The notes: generated from the letters alone by a model not told the origin. Counted from the first letter of the stretch, positions 10,019 through 21,712 are shown. The stretch: DNA of 64,000 bases from CAWAHD01 sp963781785 (GCA_963781785.1 CAWAHD010000002.1:4960001-5024000); one strand, 5' to 3'. Numbers and translations: made by a program.

Positions 10019-10548
10019 GCCTGCCGCCGCCCCGGCGTTATCGCTGGGTTTCCTTGGTTGTATTCGGGCTGGTGACGGTCGCAATGATCCTCGGTGTGAT
10101 TCGGCGCGACCGTCTGCTCAAACCGGGCGAGACGCTCCAGTTCGATGACTTCTTCTTCACGATTCGCGACGTGAAGCGGTCGGAGCCGCTGGTTCCCCGG
10201 ACGGAAGAAACGCCGGTGATGGTCGAGTATGTGGTCAGCATGACCATTGACAACCGGGCCCTTCGCGTGCCATTTCGATTCGGCAACGGCGGCTTGGCCA
10301 TCGTCGAGCAGAAGGAAGGTCGTCGCTACAATGTGCATGGTCCGGCTCAGAAGGCTCATGAGGAAAAGGGCGGAACGTCGTGGTCCGATCCCCTGGTGCT
10401 CAAGGCCGGGGAGTCGGTGACAAGGGACTACGTGTTTCGTGTGCCGGCCGACGTGGTCGCCCCGCGAATGCGGATCGCGCCGGGCGGGTGGTCGGGCTTG
10501 ATCATCGACCGGCTGCTGACCGGCAGCAAGGAGTTTCAGCTCCCTTGA
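10015..10548 (+). CDS. Single-pass membrane protein of unknown function
   Basis: Start at ATG 10015 overlaps the ispH stop, which argues for translational coupling. The 177-residue product has one N-terminal transmembrane helix (WVSLVVFGLVTVAMILGVI) and an extracytoplasmic beta-rich domain (about residues 40-175). That domain resembles DUF4352-like immunoglobulin-type folds, but I cannot name a family with confidence. Confidence 0.7.
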   Translation: MSLPPPRRYRWVSLVVFGLVTVAMILGVIRRDRLLKPGETLQFDDFFFTIRDVKRSEPLVPRTEETPVMVEYVVSMTIDNRALRVPFRFGNGGLAIVEQKEGRRYNVHGPAQKAHEEKGGTSWSDPLVLKAGESVTRDYVFRVPADVVAPRMRIAPGGWSGLIIDRLLTGSKEFQLP

Positions 10549-10633
10549 TGCACCCGAGCTGGCACGAACTCCTCGACACGATCGTCCCAGAAGCGAGGCG
10601 ATTCACCATCACCAGGGTCAGGATGGCGATTCC

Positions 10634-11425
10634 ATGAGCATTCGCGACGAACCCCAGTCGGCGGGCGGTGTGCCGTCTTCGTTTCGACCCGGCTGGATAC
10701 TGGCGGGCCTCGTGTTGTTCGGGGCCGGCTTCGGCTTTGTTGAGGCGGCGGTCGTGGTCGATCTCCGCGCGGTCCTGCACCCCATTTCGCGGCAGACCGG
10801 GCGGATATCCGGCGACGGCGTGTTTCCGCTGTTCACGCTCGATCAACTCGACCACGCTAACCCTGTGGCTGGGCGTCTGATGCGCATCGAGACCTGCCGC
10901 GAAGCGGCAACTCTCGTGATGCTCGCGGGAGCCGGCCTGGCTGCGGGCCGCAGTTTTCTCGGGCGTTTTGCTGCTTTCACGCTTGCCTTCGGGGTCTGGG
11001 ACTTGTGTTATTACCTGGCTCTCAAGCTGCTCTCAGGATGGCCGGCGTCGCTCCTGACATGGGATGTCTTGTTCCTGATCCCGGTCCCCTGGGCCGCGCC
11101 GGTGGTTGCACCGGCCATCGTGGCGATGTCCATGGTGATCGCCGGAGCAACCGTACTCGTGTGGGAGTCGACCGGCCGGTCGTTTCGCGTTGGGGCACGC
11201 CACTGGGCTGCGATCGTGGCGGGGGGCCTGATCCTGGTCGGTTCATTTTGTTGGGATTCCCACACGCTCGCCGGCGGCGGCTTGCCGACCGAGTTCCCAT
11301 GGGCGCTGTTTCTCGCGGGTGAGGCGCTCTCGTGTGGTGCCTTTCTCCACGCCTTCTGGCTGAGCTGGCGGGGTCTGTCCGCGGTCTCTCGGCATCCTCT
11401 CAGCGCCTTTGGGGCGGCATCGTAG
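10634..11425 (+). CDS. Polytopic membrane protein of unknown function
   Basis: The 263-residue product contains about seven hydrophobic helices, from residues 15-45 through to 225-250. Short loops hold conserved-looking residues (RIETCREAATL, WDVLFLIPVPWAAPVVAPAI). No transporter or enzyme motif is recognised. It starts with ATG 86 bp after the preceding gene and ends at 11425, convergent with the heme-binding dehydrogenase. Confidence 0.7.
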   Translation: MSIRDEPQSAGGVPSSFRPGWILAGLVLFGAGFGFVEAAVVVDLRAVLHPISRQTGRISGDGVFPLFTLDQLDHANPVAGRLMRIETCREAATLVMLAGAGLAAGRSFLGRFAAFTLAFGVWDLCYYLALKLLSGWPASLLTWDVLFLIPVPWAAPVVAPAIVAMSMVIAGATVLVWESTGRSFRVGARHWAAIVAGGLILVGSFCWDSHTLAGGGLPTEFPWALFLAGEALSCGAFLHAFWLSWRGLSAVSRHPLSAFGAAS

Positions 11426-11450
11426 AGCCCGGGGTGTGAACCCGGGACTC

Positions 11451-11465
11451 AGCCCCGTTGGGGCT
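11451..11465. terminator. Hairpin between convergent genes (REP-like)
   Basis: AGCCCC-GTT-GGGGCT forms a 6-bp stem with a 3-nt loop. It sits in a short GC-rich repeat-like stretch (GAGCCCGGGGTGTGAACCCG and following bases) that fills the gap between two convergent genes. It is a plausible bidirectional terminator or dispersed palindrome. There is no T-tract. Confidence 0.4.
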
Positions 11466-11476
11466 ACCCACTCAAT

Positions 11477-14400
11477 TCAGCGGCGTCGGCGCAGAATTGG
11501 GCCGGCACCCGGCAGTGGTTTCGCCGTCGGGTCCGACGGCGGCTTGTCCAGGCAGAGGAACGCGCAGAGGTCGGCGATCTCCTGGGTCGTGAGCTGCTTT
11601 TCGATCTCCTCCGGCATGAGCGAGACCGCGCCCATCTTGATCTCGTCGACCTGGCTGCGCGGGATCGTTTCGACTTGACCGCCTTGAAGCTTGAGCATGA
11701 CGCGATCCTTGCCGTCCTCGACCAAGAGTCCGGTCAGCACGCGGCCTGCGGTCGTGGCGACGGTTGTGGCCTGGTATCCCGGGCCGATCACCAGGCTGGG
11801 ATCGAAGACGTTCGAGAGCAATTGCTCGAAGTCGTTGCGACCATTCGCGGTAATCTCCGGGCCGACATCCTGACCCTCCCCATAGATCTTGTGGCACTGG
11901 GCGCAGATCTTCTTGAAGACAGTCTGGCCGGCGACCGGATCGCCCTGAGTCGTGCGGAGCAGCCTGCGGACTCGTTCGGCGACCCGTTCGCGGTCGGGGT
12001 TCCGGCGGTCGCGGATCGTACCCCAGACGGCCTTCACCCTGGTGGCGATCTCGGGATTTTTGCTGCGAGCGAGCTCGCGGAGCTGAGTTGTGCTCAAGAC
12101 TGAGGTTGGGATTCGCTTGGCTGCCACCGCCGCGAGGAATGCTCTGGTCCACTCGGGCCGCTGGATCAAAAGCGCGATGGCCCTGGGCTTGAGATCGGGC
12201 TCCATTTCCGCGTAATGGCCGAGCACAAAATCGGAGACGCGGGGATCATCGAGCTTGCCGAGCGCCGCCAGGACCTGGCCTCGGAAGTCGACGGATTCGC
12301 GCCTGCGGTTCTGGAAGATCTCGGCGAGCACCTTCCAGAGCTCCCCGTCGTGTGCGGCGACCAGATCGCTCAAGAGCCCGAGTCGGAGTTCCGTGGGCAC
12401 GTCGGCGAGACAGCCGTCCCCGGCGTGCCGCAGGGCCTCGGGATCTCTCCAGGATGCTGCCAGGAGCACGGCGTTCCAGCCCAAGGGGTGGTCATCGTGG
12501 TCGATGAACACGCGGCGAAGCGGCGACTCGAGACCCGCGCAGCGCCTTCAGCCGATCTCCCGAGATCGAGCCCGCCTGAACCTCTTCGGCAAGCATCCAG
12601 ATCGCCTCGCGCGCCGATTCAATGGCCTCATCGGTTGGAAGATCGATCAGCGTTTTCATGATCGCGACGATCGCAGGCATCGTGGAGCTGCCGCAGCCCA
12701 AGAGCCGCTCGAGGACGCGCGGCACGAGCTCCATGAGCGCCGGTGAATCCTTGAGTGCCCCGGGCGTGATCTGTGCCGCGAAGTCGTCGCCTCGTCGTTC
12801 CAGGAGCGGGTGCAGGTTCTGCCAGACGATCTGGGGAATCAGGGGATCGCCCTTGCTCGCGGAAAGGACGTCGAGCAGCACGCTCAGAGGATCAATCCCC
12901 TCGATTCTCCGGCTTGCGATCGCGACTTGAAGCCGGACGTCGGGGTTGGGATCGCGGGCCAGCCCGATGACGCGCTTTTGAATCTCGGCGTCGAGCTTCC
13001 CTTGATTCCCCGCGGCCCGGACGCCCCAGGCGCGGAACGTCGGGGCGGCATGGGTCAACAGCTTCGCATGAAATCGAGCATCGAGCGTGCCGCCTCCGAC
13101 CAGCGCCCAGAGCGCGTGCATCCGGGCTGCGTGCGAGGCTTGTTCGTCGAGAACGACGGCTTCGAGCTTGCCGCGGATGGCCGGCGTATTTCGTTCGGTC
13201 AAGAGTCGCTGGGCCTGGTCGCGATCGTAGACATTGGGGCTGGCCAGAAGCTCGATCAGCCGATCGTCGCTTGACTCGGCCAGGTCGAAGCCGACTCGCC
13301 GCGGTGTGTCATGGTAGCGCACCCGGTAGAGCCGCCCCTTCTTCCGATCGATCCCCGCTGGGTCGCGGTTGGCATCCTGGTAGCAGTGATAGCGGTCGTA
13401 CCAGTCGAGAATGTAAAGGCAGCCGTCAGGGCCGGTTTTCTGGACGACCGGCATGAACCAGGAGTCATTGGCCCGCAGGAAGTCGGGCTTGGGTTTGCCA
13501 CGGTAGGTCGAGCCGTTCCGCTCGAGGACGTCGACGTTGATGCAGTTTCCATGGATGTTGCCCATGTAAAGCCGGCCGCGATACTCCGGCGGATACGCAG
13601 GGCTGTCGAAATAGTGGATGCCGCAGTAGGCCGCCTTCTGATGAACATGGTCGACGATCGATCCGATCGGCCATGTGTAAGGAGGATAAGGCCCGCCCTG
13701 GCGGTGGTAATAGCCCGTTTCGACGAGGTGCCACAGATGGTCTATCACGCAGGCGCTCGCGAAGAACGAACCCTCGGGATCGATGGCGATTCCCCAGGGG
13801 TTACTGGTGCCTTCGCACCAGACCTCGAAGACGCGGGTTCGGGGATGGATGCGGAAAATCGCACACGTGAATTCATAAGTCTTGCCGTTCCTGGACGTGA
13901 CCTTGGCGGGGTTGAACACGCCGTTCCAGCCGTAGAGCCAGCCGTCCGGGCCCCAGGTGAGTGCGCTGGGCAACTCGTGGGTGTCGAACCGGCCGAAACC
14001 GGTCGCAACCACTTCCTTCGAGTCGGCCCGGCCGTCTCCGTCGGTGTCTCGAATAAATAGGATATCGGGCGCGTTGGCCACCCAGACGCCGCCATGACCG
14101 ACCGCGATTCCGGACGGGATGTTCAAGCCCTCCGCGAACAGCGTGATCCGGTCGGCCCGGCCGTCGCCATCGGTATCGTCGAGCACCTTGACGCGGTCGC
14201 GGCCGGGGCCCGGCTGCCGGCGGGGATATTCGAGGCTCTCGGTAATCCAGATCCGGCCTCGTTCGTCGAAGGTCATCGCGACCGGGTTGACGATATCGGG
14301 CTCGGCGGCCACCACTTCCACGCGGAACCCGGGCGGCACGGTCATGGCGCCGGCCGCCTCGGCCGGCGACTTCGGTGCGTTGGGTGCGCGATCCTGGCCG

Positions 14401-14533
14401 TGCGGGATCAAGCCGCCGGCCCCCCGCCCATCCTGGCGCAGAGGGGCGTCGTGGCCCACCTGACCCCGCACGCGGCAAGCCCCACCAGCAGGATCAAGGT
14501 CCTCGTCCGTTCACGCCAGCGAGTCTGTCTCAT
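11477..14533 (-). CDS. PVC-type heme-binding membrane-bound dehydrogenase with HEAT repeats and cytochrome c, two frameshifts
   Basis: The signal peptide (RTRTLILLVGLAACGVRWA) starts at ATG 14533. A beta-propeller glucose/sorbosone-dehydrogenase-like domain follows (FRVEVVAAEPDIVNP, TDGDGRADRITLFAEGLNIPSG split across the blades, GPDGCLYILDWYDRYHCYQD). HEAT-like helices span about 13250-12000. A C-terminal cytochrome c domain carries CAQCH near 11910. Reading continuity is lost near 14430 (signal peptide to propeller) and near 12530, where one extra base separates LKALRG from LESPLRRVFIDHDDHP. The start lies 11 bp after the stop of the upstream cyclase/DUF1080 gene, so the two share an operon. 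The predicted role is periplasmic oxidation of a sugar-like substrate with electrons passed to the heme domain. Confidence 0.8.
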
Positions 14534-14544
14534 GCGAGTTGCGC

Positions 14545-16661
14545 TCAAGGTTTGTGCTGTGCGAGCATCCAGTCGATCACTTCGTGGTCGTTGTAGACGC
14601 GGTCCCAGCTCCAGTGGCCGACCCCCCGGTACTCGGTGATCCGCGCCGTCCCACCGTCCTCTTGGAGCTTTTCGATCATGGCCCGCATGCCGAGCACGGT
14701 GGCGGCACGGTCGGCGTCGCCGCAGAATGACCAGACCGGCAGGTTCCTGAGGTGGGTAGATGTCGCGGGCCGGCCCGGCGCAGACCGGCACCACGGCGGC
14801 GAACCGCTCGGGGTGGGCCGCAGCCAGCTCCCAGGTTCCCCGGCCTCCCATCGACGGCCCGGTCAGAACGACCCGTTTGGTGTCGGCCTTGCACGTGGCG
14901 ATCACGTCGTCGAGAGCGGCCAAAGCGCCGTTCATGTCGGCCGAGCCGACTGCCCAGTTCTCCCGCGCCTGCGGAAAAACCACGAGCGCGGGCAATCCGC
15001 CCGGGCGATGGAGGATTGCCGGGCCGAGCCCCACCTGCGCCGGCACGACGCCGTCTTCGCCCTTTTCGCCGCCGCCGTGGAGAAACAAGATCACCGGAAA
15101 TGCCTTCGATCCATCATGGCCCTCGGGCACGTAAACCGCGTATTTCCGGTCTTGATCTCCCACCTTGACCGTGCGGAGGTGGAACCCCGGCCCGGTCGAA
15201 TCGCCGGAAGCGGGCATGGGAAGAGCCTGGATCAACATATTCTGGAACTTGACTTCCGTGGGCCCGCCGGCATGGATCTGCACGCCCAGGAGGCCTGTTC
15301 GTGCAATGCCCGGCTCGGTCTCGTGATAGTTGACCGAGGTCTTGCCATTGAGTGCCAGGGTGATCCGGTCACCCTGAGCGCGGACGGTGTAATGGTTCCA
15401 GTCGGTCTTGTTGAGGGCCTTGACGGCATTTTCCGAAGCGGCCACCAAAATCTTGTTACGGCGTGACTCATCATAGAGCACGCCCCAGTATGCCTCGCCG
15501 ATATCGGCTTGATATCCGGACATCTCGTGCGGCGGCACGCGGACGCTGCGGAACTGGACGCCGCTGTTTCCCTTGCCGTCCAGGAGCCGAAAGTCGAGGG
15601 CCAGGATGAAGTCTCCATAGGAGCGAGTGGTTGCCAGGAACTCATTATGATTCAGGCCCGCGGAAAGCCCGATCAGAACGCCATCCTGGGCAGACCAGAG
15701 TTTGCGGTCGCCTTCCCATCCGCTCAGGTCGTTGCCGTTCACGAGAGGGGTCAAGCCGGCGGTTTCGACGACTGGCTGCATGCCGCTCAAGAGTCGGAGC
15801 CAGCGGATCACGATGGTGGCGGTGTAGGTTCCTCCCATGTCGCCGGGGCGTCCGGGCGCTTGCGTAGCTGCCGTCGGACTGCCGGCAGCGGGCGATGAAG
15901 CCGAGCAGGCGATCGACGTCGGGCTTCTCGTGGAGCATAAAAAGCGCTCGCATGACGCGGTAGGTACTGCCGAGGTCCGGAGGGCCTTCCTCTTTGGACC
16001 AGCCTCCTTCGGGTCGCTGGCCGGCCTTGATCGCGGCGATCACGGCATCGCGCTTGTCGAGCTTCATCCCCATCCGCAGAATGGCCGCGGCTGCACCACC
16101 GGTAGCATAGGCCTGGCCGGCTCCTTGCCCGAAGGTCCCGTCCGGGTTTCGCATGGCCTGGAGTTGGTCGAGCCACCGGGGAAAGTCAGGCGAAGAGCCG
16201 TGGACGGCCTCGAGCCCGGCGATCGCCATACGGACTTCCTCGAAGCTGTGAGCGTTCTTGCCCAGAAAGACGGTGGCGTCCTTGATCAAAGCGGCGTCGG
16301 CGATCCTGAGCTCGGATGCGGCCATCAGGCCGATTGCCGTGATGACGACCTCGGGCTTGCCTCCCGGCACGGGGGCAAATCCTCCGCTTGCGTCCCGGCA
16401 CGACTTCACGTACTTGACACAGCCCAGGATGTCGGGCACCGAGCCGCCCACGTGCAAGAGCACCTTGAGGGCGGTGTTGGTGGCACCGAGGCTCGACGCC
16501 TGACCGACCTGGCCGGCGAATCCGCCGTCCTTGTTCTGATGGGCGGCCGCGAACGCGGCCGTCTGAGCAAACTCGGCCGGCGTCTGAGCCCGCGCGGGCA
16601 GCGCGATCCCCGCGAGCATCAGGGCGGCAAGAGCCCCGCACAGGCTTGCAGTTCGTCTCAT
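14545..16661 (-). CDS. Secreted fusion: cyclase/prenyltransferase-like repeats, DUF1080, esterase; two frameshifts
   Basis: The signal peptide (SLCGALAALMLAGIALPARA) starts at ATG 16661. Domain 1 (about 16600-15880) is a helical alpha/alpha-toroid of the prenyltransferase/squalene-cyclase type with QNKDGGF- and RPEGGWS-like repeats. Domain 2 (about 15780-15240) is DUF1080, a jelly-roll 3-keto-disaccharide-hydrolase-like domain (LVNGNDLSGWEG, GNSGVQFRS). Domain 3 (about 15180-14545) is an alpha/beta hydrolase with LFLHGGGEKG, nucleophile GPSMGG and a terminal VGHWSWD histidine. Frames change near 15840 and near 14745. After the second shift the reading NLPVWSFCGDAD runs to a stop at 14545. Polysaccharide breakdown in the periplasm is inferred. 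Confidence 0.75.
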
Positions 16662-16913
16662 GGCTCGGCATCTCCGTGAAGGAAGGCTGGCTGGCTGGTT
16701 GGTCACAACGAACAATCGCTCGCCGATCCGTCAGTTTGACAGGCAAGATGGCCGCGGGCAACAGGCCAACGCCTGTCGCGGTCGTCGATCGTTTTTCTCG
16801 GGTTCTCGATGAAGCCGTAGCGGCTCTCGCCGGTCCAATTGGTCATTTAACCCCACGTCGGAACGGATGGCGAGGTGGTGGCCGAGCCGGAAACCGCTGA
16901 GCGCAACCTAGTC

Positions 16914-18011
16914 TCAGAGCGAGTCAGTCAGAGCGGAGAACACCAGCTTCTGGAAATGCTGGATCCCGTTCTCGCGCGAGAGAATCAACTGGCCCTGCTT
17001 GTAGAAACCGGATCGCAACCCACGCTGCACCGACTCGACGATGATGATGTCCTCCCGCTGGACCTGATCGATGAAGTCGACCATCGCGCGCTGTTCGTCC
17101 TCTGGCATGCGCTCGGAGAAGAAGAACTCGTAGACCGCCAGGCAATGATGCTCGTCGATCGGAAGGATGAGATTCGTCGAGGCATTGCCGGCACCGGGAT
17201 AGACGTTGAGCATGAAGTTCGGCCAGAGATAGGTATAGATTCCTTCCCGGCCTTGGTTGGCCCCGAACCCCGCCGTGCGCTTCGCTTGGGCGCTCGCCTT
17301 GAGCGGGCCGCGTTGTACGGAGCAACGTTCATAGGGAACGACCTGGTACTTGTCCAGGTCAATCAGATCGGCGAAGCCCGGATGCGAGATCGAGCAATGG
17401 TAGCATTCCAGGAAATTCTCGACCACGACCTTCCAGTTGGCCTGGATCGGGTATTCCCTCCGCTCGCGAAATGTGAGCGCGTCAATGTCGGCGCCGCCTG
17501 ACCGGATGATTGCGGGCAACTGGCCGAGCGTGGCCGCTAATGAGCACGATGGGGAGCCAGGGTTGATGAAGATGAAGGGGCCGAAAGTCTCGACCCCAAG
17601 GGGCGTCAGCGGGAAGTCGGCCTTGTTGAATCCGGCCTGCTCCTGGCAGTGCGGGGCGGTGCGCAGGGTTCCGTCGAGACTCCAGGTCCACGCGTGATAG
17701 TGGCACTGGAGTGTGCGGCGGTGGCCGCTCTTCTCCAGCACCAGCTCGCTGGCTCGGTGGCGGCAGACGTTGGCGTAGGCCCGAAGCGTCCCCGTCTCAT
17801 CGCGGACAATCACGACCGGGACCTCACCCACCCGGCCGGTCAGAAAATCGCCCGCATCCGCGACCTGCTCGACCCGGCCGACATAGTTCCAGCTCGCCGC
17901 GAAGATGCGCGTCTGCTCGCGATCGAACAGCGTGTGGTCGGTGTACCACTCGGCGGGAAGGGTCCGCCCTTGGGCGAGCGCCTCGCGCAGTGAGGGGTCC
18001 TGGACGTTCAT
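16914..18011 (-). CDS. Aromatic ring-hydroxylating (Rieske) oxygenase, alpha subunit
   Basis: The 365-residue protein has a Rieske [2Fe-2S] site with Cys83/His85 and Cys103/His106 (CRH, 17 residues, CHYH). The mononuclear iron site includes His205 and His210 (ECYHCSISH). The C-terminal segment QREDIIIVESVQRGL is typical of the family. Substrates could be aromatic acids, quaternary ammonium compounds or carnitine-like molecules; the sequence does not decide. No reductase gene is adjacent. ATG start at 18011; the gene is intact. Confidence 0.9.
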   Translation of the reverse strand: MNVQDPSLREALAQGRTLPAEWYTDHTLFDREQTRIFAASWNYVGRVEQVADAGDFLTGRVGEVPVVIVRDETGTLRAYANVCRHRASELVLEKSGHRRTLQCHYHAWTWSLDGTLRTAPHCQEQAGFNKADFPLTPLGVETFGPFIFINPGSPSCSLAATLGQLPAIIRSGGADIDALTFRERREYPIQANWKVVVENFLECYHCSISHPGFADLIDLDKYQVVPYERCSVQRGPLKASAQAKRTAGFGANQGREGIYTYLWPNFMLNVYPGAGNASTNLILPIDEHHCLAVYEFFFSERMPEDEQRAMVDFIDQVQREDIIIVESVQRGLRSGFYKQGQLILSRENGIQHFQKLVFSALTDSL

Positions 18012-18510
18012 CAGATCCTCCGGGTCGAGAGCGCGCTACCGCCAGGAACCGGCGCGGTCGCGAGCGTCGCCGGGCGCGCCAGTCCCTGCCCAAGATCCGC
18101 GCCCACGACCGCACTCCTGAACCCGATTGTAGGGCCGAGTGCCGAAGTTGCGAAAGATGCAACGGATCCGTGCGTCAGGCAAGCGGACCGGTTGAGCATT
18201 TCGGACTGCGACTCGGCGGGGAAAGCGGCTGCGTTGATTTCGGCAGTCATTGCGTCCGGGTTTCCTTCCTCTCAAGAAGCAATTGCGGTGCCCGACCGGC
18301 GTGTTGCCGGAGCGCCCGCCCGGGAGATATACTCGCATTTCGACCGCACAGTCGGCGATCACGGGGATGGCCCCCCAGATTGCCAGGATCTTTCGACCTA
18401 CCCACCGGCCAGATCGTGGCGGTGCGCCCGGATCGCTGCCAGCGCCCTCCAGCGTGAACCGTCGCATCGCCTCAGGCGAACCAACCGTCTATCGTAGCGG
18501 GAGGATTTCG

Positions 18511-20223
18511 ATGTGTAGCCCTATCAGCCGGTACGCGTACCGAAGCATCGCGCCCTTCGTCTTCGCATCGATGATGTCGGCATCGATCGACACAACGGCA
18601 AAAGCAGGAGATCCACCCCCTGCCCTTGAAAGCTCGAAAGCCGCCTGGCACGACGGGTCGGCTCGCTACGACTTCGTGATGGATGAGCAAACGCTTGCCA
18701 TCAAGCCGATCACGGTCGCGACGGATGACAAAGCCGGGAGCGATGCCCCGGTCCGGTGCATCCTGGTCGTCCCGAAACGAGCGGTTTCCGGCAAGCCATG
18801 GTCCTGGCGGGACCTTTACCGGCATCATCGGCTCCCGGCCGAAACCGAGCTGCTCTCACGGGGGTTCCATCTCGCCTACATCACCCCAGGGCCGCTCCGG
18901 CAGCGCGATGCCTGGCACGCCTTCCTCACCGATCGATATCGATTGTCCCGAAGGCCGGTTTCTGTCGGCATGAGCGCAGCCGGAGAGCTGCGAGCGGGAA
19001 CCGCCAAGGTGTCGATCACGCCTGAAGACATCAAGATGCCTGTGCACGACAAGGTATATGCCCGGAGCTTGGTGCTCGATGTCGACGGCGAACGGATCGC
19101 CTTTGTTGCCGTGGACCTGGGGATTTACACCAGTGAGAAACTGGTGACGGCTTGCAAGGAGAGGTTTGGGATCACGCATCTCGTGCTCAGCTCCTCCCAT
19201 ACCCATTCGGGCCCGGGTCGCAATTACGCGTCGTTCTTCGAGGAACGGCTCATTCAGGTCGTGGAAGCCGCGGTCAACGACATGTTCCCGGCGAGGATCT
19301 CCGCCGGGCACCGGAGCTTTCCCCAGCTCGGGTTCAACCGCCTGGTCGTGCGCGAGGACGGACATGCCCGCGAATCGTGGTTCGCCGATGACCATTACAC
19401 GTCCGAGAATCCCGAGCGGATTCCTTTTGGTCCGGTCGACCCGGCGGTCGGGGTCATCAAGATCGAAGACGCGCACGGCCAGGCGCGCGCCATCGTGATG
19501 AATTACGCCTGCCATGCCGACGTGGTCTGTCAGAACTATGCCATCTCGGCCGACTTTCCGGGAGCGGCCACGCGAAAGGTGGAGGAGGCGTTCGGCGACA
19601 AACTGAACTGCCTGTTCGTGCAAGGAGCCGGGGGAAACATCGAGTCGCTGATCATCAGCTCGCGCAGGACAGGACCGAATGACCCGTTCCAGACCGATTA
19701 CAGCACCATCGAGAGGGTCGGCGGACTGCTCGCCTACGAGACCATCAAGCTTGCCAAGACCTTGACCCCGCCCGGCGCAAAGAAACAACCATCCGGTACA
19801 TGAACGATTCCCTCAAGTTTACCGGCCGTTTCGACAAGAGTGCGGCGTTTGACATTCATCTTTCCACGATCCTCATCAACGACGACATCGTGATCGCCAC
19901 CTTTCCAGGCGAACCGTTCATCCAGCTCCAGCTCGACTGGAAGAAGAAGGTGGAAATCGGCGCACCCGTTCCTGTTCGGATACACCTGGTACCAGGGCAC
20001 CTGGCCAAACTATGTGCCGGACATCAAGTCGGCGGCGCGCGGCGGTTATGGAGCGGACCAGTCAAACCCCAAGATGATCGAGGTCGGCTCCGGGGAAGCC
20101 GTGATGAACAAACATCTGGAAAACATGTACCGATTGACCGGACTCATGCGCGAGGAACCCGGACCGGTGGGGTTCAAGCCTGGCGCGCGATGGCTCATCA
20201 CTCCGGTGCCTCGGGACAAGTAG
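18511..20223 (+). pseudogene. Chimeric alpha/beta-hydrolase N-part joined to neutral-ceramidase-like domain, two frameshifts
   Basis: A GGGAGG site precedes ATG 18511. Residues 1-155 look like the front of an alpha/beta hydrolase (CILVVPKRAVSGKPWSWRD, ELLSRGFHLAYITPGP) and stop at the nucleophile elbow VGMSAAG. From ELRAGTAKVSITPED on, the protein is neutral/alkaline ceramidase-like, with SSSHTHSGPG, MNYACHADVV and FVQGAGGNIES. The frame is lost near 19780 (AK to ETTIRYMND) and again near 19975 (GAPVPV to FGYTWYQGTW), and the reading ends at 20223. The rest of the hydrolase and the usual start of the ceramidase gene are missing, so a deletion fusion is likely. Confidence 0.7.
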
Positions 20224-20251
20224 GGACGAGCATGGCAGCGAGCTGGAGTGA

Positions 20252-21707
20252 TCACGCGAGAATTCCTTTGATCACTTTCCCATGCACGTCGGTGAGCCGG
20301 AAATCGCGTCCGGCGTGACGGAACGTGAGCTTCTCGTGGTCAAAGCCGAGAAGCTGGAGGATCGTCGCCTGGAGGTCATGGACGTGCACCGGGTTGTCGG
20401 CAATGTGAAAGCCGAGGTCGTCGGTCGCTCCATACGTCGTTCCGGGCTTGATGCCGCCTCCGGCCATCCACATCGTGAACGCCTGCGGATGATGGTCGCG
20501 GCCCAGGCTGCGGCCGAGGGCGACGTTGGATTCGACCATGGGCGTGCGGCCAAACTCGCCACCCCAGATCACCAGGGTGTCGTCGAGCAAGCCGCGCTCT
20601 TTGAGGTCCAATGACGAGCGCGGCCGCAGCTTGATCGGTGGCTCCGCAGTTGGTCCTGAGGTTCCCGGCGACGTCGGAATGAGCGTCCCAGCCCTCATGG
20701 TAGATATTCACAAACCGCACGCCACGCTCGATCATCCGCCGCGCCAGCACGCAGGCCCTTGCGAACGAGGGTGTGTCGGGATCGGCGCCATAAAGCTGCA
20801 AGGTGGCTTTGGTCTCGCGCTTCAAGTCCGTCAACTCGGGAGCCGACGTTTGCAGCCGGAAGGCCATCTCGTACGAAGCGACGCGGGTTGCGATCTCGGG
20901 GTCAGCCACAGCTTCCAGTCGCCGGTGGTTCAGAGAGCCGAGCAGGTCAAGCGAGTCGCGCTGGAGCTTGGCGTCCACTCCGGGCGGGCTCGAGACGTTG
21001 AGGATCGGGTCGCCCTGGTTGCGCAGCCGGACGCCGTTATAGATGGTCGGCAGGAACCCGCTCGACCAGTTGGCCGAGCCGCCGCTGATGCCGCTGCCCG
21101 TTGACATCACGACGAAGGCGGGCAGGTCCTGGGATTCCGACCCGAGACCGTAGATGACCCACGAACCCAGGCTGGGCCGGCCTGGCTGCGAGAAACCCGT
21201 GTTCAAGAAGATCTGGGCCGGCGCGTGGTTGAACTGATCGGTGTGCATCGACCGGATGATCGCGACCTCGTCAACCACCCGGGCCAGATGCGGCAACATC
21301 TCCGAGAGCTCGGCGCCGCTCTGGCCGTACCTGGCGAACTTGAATCGCGGACCGAGTACGGCAGCGTCCGGGCGAATAAACGCATACCGCTGACCGCCGA
21401 TGACCGAGGGAGGGAGCGGTTTGCCTTCAAGTTTGGTCAACGCGGGCTTGGGGTCGAAGAGGTCGAGCTGGCTGGGGGCGCCGGCCATGAAGAGGTGAAT
21501 CACGCGCTTGGCTTTCGGCGCGAAGTGAGGCGGTTTCGGTGCCAGCGGATCATCGCCCTTGCCCGGGACAGGTGCCCCGAACGAGCCGGCGGCGAACGCG
21601 TCGCTCAAGAGGCCGGCCAGGGCGATCTTGCCGACGCCGACACCACACTCGCGAAAGAAATAGCGGCGGGTCGCGGATCCGGCCTGGAATGGGTGATCAC
21701 TTCTCAT
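20252..21707 (-). CDS. DUF1501 family exported protein, one frameshift
   Basis: DUF1501 proteins are secreted, sulfatase-fold-like planctomycete proteins usually co-encoded with DUF1549/DUF1553 cytochrome proteins. The start at ATG 21707 gives a Tat-like N-terminus (TRRYFFRECGVGVGKIAL). Landmarks are HLFMAGAPSQLDLFDPKP, IRSMHTDQFNHAPAQ, YHEGWDAHS, and after the shift WGGEFGRTP and GRDHHPQAFT. The frame is broken near 20630. It lies 5 bp after the stop of the DUF1549/DUF1553 gene, so the two are coupled. Confidence 0.85.
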
Positions 21708-21712
21708 GGGTT

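Noticed and set aside
13311..14060. Plus-strand open frame opposite the heme-binding dehydrogenase
   Set aside because: The composition is that of a shadow frame (V, A, R rich) with no domain. The minus strand carries the propeller domain.
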